From Methylococcaceae bacterium (GTDB taxonomy: Bacteria; Pseudomonadota; Gammaproteobacteria; Methylococcales; Methylococcaceae): a stretch of DNA of 44,699 nucleotides. Shown piece after piece: positions 22,601 through 28,661 of this stretch. The position numbers were made by a program, and so were the translations under genes. Every line of letters begins with the position of its first letter. The stretch's first letter is position 1. The DNA lies in the NCBI GenBank assembly GCA_004299145.1, contig SCQD01000305.1:1-44699 (forward strand), written 5' to 3'. The notes beneath the pieces were generated by a model. The model saw only the letters and a program-made list of their open reading frames with translations, was not told the origin of the DNA and did not search any database.

Positions 22601-23866
22601 ATGAATAAAAAGTCCCCCACCGTCATGCTGGTCGCCGGCGAAGCTTCCGGCGATTTACACGCCGCCAATCTGTTCCGTGAACTGCAAAAACGCCTGCCCG
22701 GCATGCGCGGCATCGGCATGGGGGCCGGACACATGCGCGCCGCCGGCATCGACGTGCGCTTCGACTCGTCCAATATCGGCGTCATCGGCTTGTTCGAAGT
22801 GGTGGCGCATTATTGGGAAATACACCGCGCGCTCAAGCTGATGGAGCGCATCGTCACGCAGGAAAAGCCGGACTTGCTGATTTGCGTCGACTATAAATCC
22901 TTCAATTTCCAACTGGCCAAATTCGCCAAGCGCCACGGCGTCAAAGTGATGTTCTACGTCAGCCCGCAAGTGTGGGCCTGGAAGTCCTGGCGCATCAAAG
23001 ACTACGGCGCCATCGCCGACATGATGGCGGTGATTTTTCCATTCGAAGTGCCCATCTATGCAGCGCATAACATCCCGGTGCGCTACGTCGGCCATCCGCT
23101 GGCCGACAAGGTCAAAGCCACGCTGTCCAAGGCGGAGGCGATGGTAGAGTTTGGTTTAACGGGAACGGGAGACGTAGCGAAGGATATGCCTGAAAACAGC
23201 GTTCTGGTTGCGCCTGGCGGTGTAGGGTACGCTGTGCGTACCGTCGACGGTGTTGAGCGGTACGCACAGCGTACCCTACGGAGCGGGGATGCGGCTCCGG
23301 TGGTAGGCCTGTTGCCCGGCAGCCGGCGCGGTGAAATCAAGCGCCTGCTGCCGGCCATGCTGCAAGCGGCGGCTTTATTGGCAGAGCGCATGCCTGCCGT
23401 GCAATTCATTCTGCCGCAGGCCGACACGGTCAAAGACGCCATGCTCGCGCCGTATCTGGCGGCTGCCGCCGTGCCGGTGCGCGTGGTGCCGGGCCGTACT
23501 TACGACGTGTTGCAGTGCTGCGATGCCGTGGTCACTTGTTCCGGCACCGCCACGCTGGAAACGGCGCTGATGGGCGTGCCGATGGTCATCGTTTACAAAC
23601 TGGCCGAACCCAGCTATTGGTTGGGCCGCATGCTGGTGCAAGTGCCCCACATCGGCCTGCCCAACATCATCGCCGGGCGCGGCATCGTGCCTGAACTGAT
23701 CCAGCACGCCGCCAATCCCCCCGCCATCGCCGACGCCGTGCAACGCCTGCTGACCGATGCCGGCTACAGCGCCACGATGCGGCGCGATCTGGCCGAGGTG
23801 AAAGCCAGACTGGGGGAGGGTGGTGGTTCGGCCGTCATGGCCGAGCTGGCGCTGGAGTTGTTATAG
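22601..23866 (+). CDS. lpxB: Lipid-A-disaccharide synthase carrying an in-frame palindromic insertion
   Basis: 421 residues against about 382 in E. coli. It condenses UDP-2,3-diacylglucosamine with lipid X at the inner membrane. Family segments include MLVAGEASGDLHAANL at the N-terminus, FYVSPQVWAWKSWRI, VGHPLADKV, VVGLLPGSRRGEI, CSGTATLETALMGVPMV and LPNIIAGRGIVPELIQ. The extra length lies before VVGLLPGSR: residues about 208-227 are encoded by a perfect family-D palindrome (23222-23279), giving GVGYAVRTVDGVERYAQRTL. This is the linker between the two glycosyltransferase-B domains. The frame is intact, so I call it functional. The stop codon TAG is itself part of the terminal repeat of the element that follows. 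Confidence 0.94.
   Translation: MNKKSPTVMLVAGEASGDLHAANLFRELQKRLPGMRGIGMGAGHMRAAGIDVRFDSSNIGVIGLFEVVAHYWEIHRALKLMERIVTQEKPDLLICVDYKSFNFQLAKFAKRHGVKVMFYVSPQVWAWKSWRIKDYGAIADMMAVIFPFEVPIYAAHNIPVRYVGHPLADKVKATLSKAEAMVEFGLTGTGDVAKDMPENSVLVAPGGVGYAVRTVDGVERYAQRTLRSGDAAPVVGLLPGSRRGEIKRLLPAMLQAAALLAERMPAVQFILPQADTVKDAMLAPYLAAAAVPVRVVPGRTYDVLQCCDAVVTCSGTATLETALMGVPMVIVYKLAEPSYWLGRMLVQVPHIGLPNIIAGRGIVPELIQHAANPPAIADAVQRLLTDAGYSATMRRDLAEVKARLGEGGGSAVMAELALELL
23222..23279. repeat. Palindromic repeat, family D, inside lpxB
   Basis: Two perfect 21-base arms (23222-23242 and 23259-23279; core GTACGCTGTGCGTACC and its complement) around a 16-base loop. It is read in the one frame that gives VGYAVRT...ERYAQRTL. 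The frame one base later begins with TAG. Confidence 0.93.
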
Positions 23867-24001
23867 AGTCCAGCGTTGATAAAGCTACACAAAACTCCCT
23901 CTCCCCTCGGGAAAGCCGCCGCGAAGCGGTATCGCTCAGGCTTCTTGAGAGGGTTGGGGTGAGGGCATTCAAATGTAGCTTTATCAACGCTGGCTCCTAT
24001 A
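23861..24001. repeat. MITE-like element, family F copy 2, containing nested repeats C and B
   Basis: The terminal inverted repeats are 20 bases and perfect: CCAGCGTTGATAAAGCTACA (23870-23889) and its complement (23974-23993), with a weaker extension to about 23861 and 24001. The inside holds family-C arms (CTCCCTCTCCCCTCGG / GGGTTGGGGTGAGGGC), and their loop holds a family-B unit (23911-23948). It overlaps the lpxB stop codon and ends before the GH8 gene. Confidence 0.8.
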
Positions 24002-24057
24002 CAGCGTCCCTCTGTTTTCTGAAAATCAGGGCGTGCGATGCGCGCCCGGCCTGGGAT

Positions 24058-25296
24058 ATGTCCATGAAACTTTACTTATTGTCGTTACTGGTTTTTTGCA
24101 TTGGGTTTTTGTGGGGGACGGGCGTTTATGCCGATCCCCTGCACCCTTTTCCCCAGCATGTAGCCTATGCCGCGGCAACCATCAAACCCGACCACCGCAC
24201 TCAAGCGCAACTGGACGCCGACGTCCAGGCTTTTTACGATCAATGGAAAAAGTCCTACGTGATATCCGCCGGCATCAGCCCGGCGGGCAATCCCCTTTAC
24301 CGCATTTCTTACGGTTCAACCGACCCCGGCCGCACGGTGTCGGAAGGCCAGGGCTATGGGATGGTGATTGTGGCGACCATGGCCGGCTACGATACGGATG
24401 CCCAGACCATTTTTGACGGACTGCGGGAGTTTGCGCGCCTATATCCCAGCTCGATCAATGCCCGCCTGATGAGCTGGGAAGTGCCGCCGGGAAACGCGGA
24501 CAGCGCTTTTGACGGCGATGCCGACATGGCATACGGGTTGTTGTTGGCCCATGCCCAGTGGGGTAGCGCCGGGCGCATCGGTTATGCCGCCGAGGCCAAT
24601 ACGCTGATCAGCGCCATCAAGGAGTCCACCATCGGTCCCGTCAGCCACCTGCCGCTGCTGGGCGATTGGGTCGAGCCCGACGGAAAGCGCTATAACCAAT
24701 ACACGCCCCGCTCGTCGGATTTCATATTGAATGCCTTCCGGACCTATGGCCGCGCTACCAACGATGCGGCCTGGGACAGCGTCGTTGCCGGCACGCAAAA
24801 AACCATTGGCCGTATACAGGCGCGCTATAGTCCCAGAACGGGCTTGTTGCCGGATTTTATCGTTTTTCAAAACCGGCAACCCAAGCCGGCCCCGCGCCGG
24901 TTTCTGGAAGGCGTAAACGACGGGGCTTATAACTACAACGCCGGCCGGGTGCCGTGGCGGCTGGCGACGGACGCGCTGTTGAACAATGACCCTGTTTCCA
25001 TGGCGCAAGCGCAAAAAATATCGCATTGGATACAGGCGGCGGCCAAAAACAATCCCGCCAATATTCGGGCGGGCTATCGCTTGAACGGCAGCCCGCTGCC
25101 CGGCAGCCGGTATTTCACCACCTTCTTTGTCGCCCCATTCGGCGTGGCCGCCATGACCGATCCCGATCAACAGGCGTGGTTGAACAAGATTTACGATGCC
25201 GTATTCGACGTGCACGAAGACTACTACGAGGACAGCGTGACTTTGCTGTCGCTGCTGGTCATGACCGGAAATTACTGGGACCCCGTTCCGCAATAG
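24058..25296 (+). CDS. Secreted glycoside hydrolase family 8 (endoglucanase-type)
   Basis: 412 residues from ATG 24058 (a second ATG at 24064). A signal peptide is clear: MKLYLLSLLVFCIGFLWG then VYADP, cleavage probably after Ala. The mature enzyme has the GH8 acid catalyst in VSEGQGYGM (Glu96) and the DGDADMAYGLLLAHAQ motif (Asp152, 154, 156) holding the catalytic base region. Further landmarks are YNYNAGRVPWRLATD and a C-terminal EDYYEDSVTLL. GH8 members cut beta-1,4-glucans or similar polymers, and BcsZ-type enzymes belong to cellulose synthase operons. No bcs gene is nearby, so it may act on another exopolysaccharide. The open frame extends upstream into a repeat, and I reject that longer start. 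Confidence 0.88.
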   Translation: MSMKLYLLSLLVFCIGFLWGTGVYADPLHPFPQHVAYAAATIKPDHRTQAQLDADVQAFYDQWKKSYVISAGISPAGNPLYRISYGSTDPGRTVSEGQGYGMVIVATMAGYDTDAQTIFDGLREFARLYPSSINARLMSWEVPPGNADSAFDGDADMAYGLLLAHAQWGSAGRIGYAAEANTLISAIKESTIGPVSHLPLLGDWVEPDGKRYNQYTPRSSDFILNAFRTYGRATNDAAWDSVVAGTQKTIGRIQARYSPRTGLLPDFIVFQNRQPKPAPRRFLEGVNDGAYNYNAGRVPWRLATDALLNNDPVSMAQAQKISHWIQAAAKNNPANIRAGYRLNGSPLPGSRYFTTFFVAPFGVAAMTDPDQQAWLNKIYDAVFDVHEDYYEDSVTLLSLLVMTGNYWDPVPQ

Positions 25297-25341
25297 CGTT
25301 TGTGCACCGGCATGAGCCATCATGGTCACTGTTGAGTCGGC

Positions 25342-25586
25342 GAAAGCCGCCACGTCCTCGTTCTACTTTGTCAGATTATTGCCAAGGCGTCATTCCGCCA
25401 GGGATAGGCGGAATCCAGGGCCATGGATGGTGGTGCGGCCCACCTCCCTGTGCCTGGATTTGAGCAGCCTTAGTTATTCCGCTATGCGGCGTCTTTCCGC
25501 CACTCCATGGCGGAAAGACGGGGTTCGTTGGACCGGGTAAGCTCCAAGGCAGGAAATCTGACAAAGTAGAACTAAGGCTTCTTGAA
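25342..25586. repeat. Family-B repeat split by an inserted element
   Basis: GAAAGCCGCCACGTCCTC (25342-25359) and TAAGGCTTCTTGAA (25573-25586) are the two halves of a family-B unit. Compare the ogt copy, whose reverse complement reads GAAAGCCGCCGCGTCCTC then, ten bases on, TAAGGCTTCTTGAA. Between them lies the 213-base element. Together they fill the 319-base gap between the GH8 and coiled-coil genes. Confidence 0.75.
25360..25572. mobile_element. 213-base MITE-like element with 18-base perfect terminal inverted repeats
   Basis: GTTCTACTTTGTCAGATT (25360-25377) and its exact complement (25555-25572) bound the element. It encodes no protein. The inside contains other palindromes: CATTCCGCC...GGCGGAATCCAGG (25390-25420), another B-like unit (AGCCTTAGTTATTCCGC, 25466-25482) and CTTTCCGCC-ACTCCAT-GGCGGAAAG. 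No transposase is in the window to mobilise it. Confidence 0.7.
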
Positions 25587-25615
25587 CAACAATTGCAATT
25601 ATCAGTGGAACTTAT

Positions 25616-26782
25616 ATGGAACAGTTTTTAGCGATTTTGAACGAACTCAGCGCAGCGGCCTTGGCAGCGCCATCGACGGCGGCGTTAATCGGCGGCGGGG
25701 CCGCGCTCGTGCTGGTATTGCTGATGGTGCTGGGCCAGTCGGGCCGTTTGCGGCGCTTGCGCAAAACGCTTGAGGCGGAAAGGCAAAGCCGCGTAAAACT
25801 CGATGAAGCCGTGGGCAGCGTCGGGCAAACGCTGGAAGCACTGAGCAATGAACTCGGTCAATACCAGGGGCGTCTTGTCCAACTGGAAAGCGACAAACAA
25901 AACCAGGCTCGGCGCATTGATGAATTAAGCGACAAACTCAATGCCCAACAAAATATCAATAGCCAACTGGAGCAAAGGCTTGCCCAGGCCGATGCGCTGC
26001 TCAAGGATCAAAACACCCAGCTCAATAGCCGGTTGACGCAATACCAGGCCCTGCTCGACAGCGCCCGGCAAGCCCACGACACGCGCATTGCCGAACTGGG
26101 GCAGCAAATGGAACAGATGAAACAAGGGCTGGCGGCGCTTCAGGAACAACGTCAGCCCCAGCCCTCGCCAGTCGCAGCGGCCGAGGTCGCACCTGAATTG
26201 GAAACCGAACTTGAACAAAACAACGCCCCGGCGGAAAACCTGGGCGAGCCACCGGCCGGCGTGGAACCGCCGGTTTCGCCACTGCTCGCCTCCCCCGGCA
26301 GCAGCCCAGCGGCTATCGCCCCATCTCCGCAAGTCGTGTTGGCGATGGAACCGGAAGCGCCTGCGGCAAAACACGTAGCGCCCGTGGCCGAACCCGCCAA
26401 ACCTGCGCCGATCCAGGCGGAATCCGTCCCGGCGGCCGCCAAGAAAGGCCTGTTCGGCTGGTTCGGCAAAAAGACGGCCGCGCCGGATGCGCCACTAGCC
26501 AGCCAGGAAAAACCCGCCGCTATCGACGCGGCGCCCGAACCCACACCGGTTCCCGAACCGCTCAGAGCGGCCCCACCCGTGCAAGCCGAGGCAAAGCAAG
26601 GCCTGTTCGGCGGCAAATCCGCCCCGGTGCAGGCAGCAGCCCCGGCACCCGCACCCGCACCTGAGGCCAGCGAGCCCGAAAAAGCAACCGTCACGAAAGC
26701 TCTCTTGTCTTTCATGGCCGATGACTTAAAAAAAGGTACGGGCCAATTGAAAGGCCTGTTTAAGTTCGGCGGCAAAAAATAA
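25616..26782 (+). CDS. Membrane-anchored coiled-coil protein of unknown function with repeated GLFG-type basic motifs
   Basis: 388 residues, not recognised. Residues 18-42 form one transmembrane helix (ALIGGGAALVLVLLMVL), followed by a basic RLRRLRK stop. Residues 45-185 are a long Gln/Leu/Glu-rich coiled coil with heptad patterns. The C-terminal half is low-complexity, Pro/Ala/Glu-rich, and contains three related motifs: KKGLFGWFGKK (about 275), KQGLFGGK (about 325) and a terminal LKGLFKFGGKK after LLSFMADDLKKG. The protein would sit in the inner membrane with a cytoplasmic coiled coil. The repeated basic motif could be a docking site. Nothing in the neighbourhood (GH8 upstream, ComFB-like downstream) fixes its role. 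Confidence 0.75.
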   Translation: MEQFLAILNELSAAALAAPSTAALIGGGAALVLVLLMVLGQSGRLRRLRKTLEAERQSRVKLDEAVGSVGQTLEALSNELGQYQGRLVQLESDKQNQARRIDELSDKLNAQQNINSQLEQRLAQADALLKDQNTQLNSRLTQYQALLDSARQAHDTRIAELGQQMEQMKQGLAALQEQRQPQPSPVAAAEVAPELETELEQNNAPAENLGEPPAGVEPPVSPLLASPGSSPAAIAPSPQVVLAMEPEAPAAKHVAPVAEPAKPAPIQAESVPAAAKKGLFGWFGKKTAAPDAPLASQEKPAAIDAAPEPTPVPEPLRAAPPVQAEAKQGLFGGKSAPVQAAAPAPAPAPEASEPEKATVTKALLSFMADDLKKGTGQLKGLFKFGGKK

Positions 26783-26888
26783 GCGCATGGTTTCTTGCCA
26801 CGCCGAGATCCGTATAGCGTCCAATTTGCGCGCGATGGAAAAAATGGTACCGTGCCTGCCATCTGTCACCTTATGACGAGGAGTCCCG

Positions 26889-27161
26889 ATGCTGAACATC
26901 AGTAACTACTACGAACGGCTGGTGATCGACCGGCTGTGGCAAATCTGCAGCGACGCCACGGCGCCTTTCACCCAGACTTTTCTGGAAGACGTGGCCTGTC
27001 TGGCCCTCAACCGGTTGCCGCCCAGCTATATGCGTTCCACCTTCGACAAAAGTTCCCACCTGTCGGAACAGGAATACCAGGAGATGACGGCGGCGGTCGA
27101 AGCGGCGGTAGCGCATGCGCTGATCCAAGTCAGCAACCACCCCCATCTGGAGGCACGCTGA
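26889..27161 (+). CDS. ComFB-family protein
   Basis: 90 residues. N-terminal NYYERLVIDRLWQ and central DVACLALNRLPPSYMRST match the late-competence ComFB family, a small helical fold. Characterised cyanobacterial members bind cyclic dinucleotides. The CxCxxC-type cysteines seen in some Gram-positive members are absent; there are only two scattered Cys. GAGGAG lies six bases before the ATG, a strong ribosome-binding site. A nucleotide-binding role is plausible from the family but not shown by the sequence. It stands alone about 100 bases after the coiled-coil gene. Confidence 0.78.
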   Translation: MLNISNYYERLVIDRLWQICSDATAPFTQTFLEDVACLALNRLPPSYMRSTFDKSSHLSEQEYQEMTAAVEAAVAHALIQVSNHPHLEAR

Positions 27162-27319
27162 AACGGAACGCGGCGACAGGACGGGAATAAAGTGTCAGGT
27201 TAAATTTTGCGTTACCACGAAGCCGGCAAGGATCTAGGGTTGGGTTATATTTCGACCGTTTGCGGTAAGCACGGAGCATAAGTGCCATGGCCGGACTGGG
27301 TATGTGCCCCGTCCGCGCA

Positions 27320-27601
27320 TCACGCCGCCTTATTCAACCGTATCTCCAAACTTATCTCCGCCGCCGCCAGCATATTGACCAGCGTATCGATGGAAAATGC
27401 GTCCACTTTGCCGCGCACAAGATCGGAGATGCGGGGCTGGGTAACCCCCAGCATTTTTGCCGCCTCAGCTTGGGTCATGCCGCTGAGGCGAATATGCTCG
27501 GTAATGGCGCGCATCAGTTCGGCACGCGTTTTCATATTGGCCGCATCGCCGGGCGTATCCTCAATGGCGTCCCAGACACTGTCGAATCGTTGTTTGCTCA
27601 T
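27320..27601 (-). CDS. XRE-type antitoxin of a degraded toxin-antitoxin pair
   Basis: 93 residues. N-terminal SVWDAIEDTPGDAANM and the helix-turn-helix MTQAEAAKMLGVTQPRISDL (42-61) are typical of the HTH_37/HigA2 antitoxin group. These usually follow a RelE/Gp49-type toxin gene and repress their own operon. Here the ATG overlaps the stop codon of a preceding frame (ATGA), but only the last ~20-30 codons of that toxin seem to remain. The antitoxin is intact and may be an orphan regulator. Confidence 0.85.
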   Translation of the reverse strand: MSKQRFDSVWDAIEDTPGDAANMKTRAELMRAITEHIRLSGMTQAEAAKMLGVTQPRISDLVRGKVDAFSIDTLVNMLAAAEISLEIRLNKAA

Positions 27602-27690
27602 TTCTCACCTCGCATGAGTTCGTTATACCGTTTACTTGCCAGCGCATCGCCTCGCGACAGACGCGCCTCCTGCTGTCGGCACATCCTTCT
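27598..27690 (-). pseudogene. C-terminal tail of a RelE/HigB-like toxin (probable)
   Basis: On the minus strand the frame that ends in TGA over the antitoxin ATG reads ...GDALASKRYNELMRGEK. It resembles the C-terminal helix of Gp49/HigB toxins and has the usual toxin-antitoxin overlap. Nothing toxin-like continues beyond about 27690, where a PIN remnant begins in the opposite direction. The 5' part appears lost. Identification rests on a short peptide plus position. Confidence 0.5.
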
Positions 27691-27810
27691 ATGGCCCTGA
27701 CTTGGAATTGTCGCCATTTGGCTAATGCAAACAAATTCGGCCACATTCGCAGGATAAATACATTACTCGGCCTATTTGTTCCAACTCTCGTAACACCGCT
27801 TGAATTAATT
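27691..27810 (+). pseudogene. PIN-domain (VapC-like) C-terminal remnant
   Basis: Forty codons, LTWNCRHLANANKF then INTLLGLFVPTLVTPLEL, match the C-terminal signature of a PIN toxin group that ends in TPxEL. The N-terminal two thirds, with the first acidic residues, are missing. The frame runs on to 28008 but the added residues look random. It is head-to-head with the toxin tail on the other strand, so one deletion could have removed the 5' parts of both. The 190 bases after it (27811-28001) hold a 10-base inverted repeat (TTGGAATATT, 27864 and 27925) and are less GC-rich than their surroundings. Confidence 0.75.
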
Positions 27811-28001
27811 GAAAGGGGAAGTGGGGCAGTTCTCACAATCCAACAAATGATTGGGGGGTTATGTTGGAATATTAGAAATGCCCCCTATCCTCCTCTGTAT
27901 AAGCCATGGGGAATAGTGTCATCCAATATTCCAATTCCAAAAGCTTTGCTGATTGGCAAGACTTCTCAGCCAGTTTTCGCCACGCCCGTTTTTGGTCAGT
28001 T

Positions 28002-28409
28002 CTACTGAATTGGCGTCAGCCAGTTCTCCACGACCAAGCCGGGATAGTCTTTGAAATCGTCTTCGTTGTTGGTGATCAACACGATGCCCAGGCTGACGGC
28101 GTGGGCGGCGATGAGCCGATCCAGCGCATCGCGCCGGCGGTCACGGATGGCGGCGCGTATGACGCCGTAACTGACGGCGGCGGCGCTGTCGAAAGGCAGT
28201 ACCGGGAGGTCTTGCAGCAACGCTTCCAGCGCAAAGGTGTTCCGGGCGCGGGTCGATGGGTTGATGTCCAGACCGGCGCGCAGTTCCGCCAGCGTGATGG
28301 CGGAGATCACCGCTTCGCCGTAGTACAAGTCTTCCAGGCGGGCGACGACTTGCGGCGGGTGACGCTTCATCAGGTAGATGCAAATATTGGTGTCGAGCAG
28401 GTAGCGCAC
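28002..28409 (-). CDS. vapC: VapC-type PIN-domain ribonuclease toxin
   Basis: 135 residues from a GTG at 28409. The PIN core is complete: Asp6 in YLLDTNICIY, Glu42 in ITLAELRAG, Asp97 in RRDALDRLIAAHA, and Asp117/118 in LITNNEDDF. VapC toxins cut tRNA or rRNA and are held inactive by VapB. The GTG lies four bases after the vapB stop. The frame is open further upstream, but that part overlaps vapB and is not family-like. Confidence 0.92.
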   Translation of the reverse strand: MRYLLDTNICIYLMKRHPPQVVARLEDLYYGEAVISAITLAELRAGLDINPSTRARNTFALEALLQDLPVLPFDSAAAVSYGVIRAAIRDRRRDALDRLIAAHAVSLGIVLITNNEDDFKDYPGLVVENWLTPIQ

Positions 28410-28413
28410 CGGC

Positions 28414-28650
28414 TCAATCCCAGTCGCGTGCGTCCTGCTCGTGAATTTCACGCCCTTGCTCCATGAAGTCCGGTGTAAAAGCGGCAAACTTGGCGCCCAA
28501 GCCGACCAGCTTGCGGCGTTGCTGGGGGCGAATGATCAACGCTTCGCCTTGCCGCTCAATGTCTACATCCTGCATGCCGGCCGCAAAGCATAACTCTTTG
28601 GGAATGCGCACGGCCTGGGAGTTGCCGCTTTTGAATAGACGCGTCTGCAT
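28414..28650 (-). CDS. vapB: VapB-type antitoxin (AbrB/SpoVT fold)
   Basis: 78 residues. N-terminal QTRLFKSGNSQAVRIPKEL is the swapped-hairpin AbrB/MazE DNA-binding fold; the C-terminal tail with DFMEQGREIHEQDARDWD is the expected acidic toxin-binding segment. It normally binds VapC and, with it, represses the promoter. It is first in the vapBC pair and begins 12 bases after the diiron gene's stop codon on the same strand. Confidence 0.9.
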   Translation of the reverse strand: MQTRLFKSGNSQAVRIPKELCFAAGMQDVDIERQGEALIIRPQQRRKLVGLGAKFAAFTPDFMEQGREIHEQDARDWD

Positions 28651-28661
28651 GGTGGTTGCCT

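Noticed and set aside
23959-24057. Longer N-terminus of the GH8 protein
   Set aside because: It begins inside a mobile repeat; the ATG at 24058 gives a normal signal peptide directly.
27811-28008. Continuation of the PIN remnant as a real C-terminus
   Set aside because: PIN proteins of this group end soon after TPLEL; the following residues are AT-rich readthrough without similarity.
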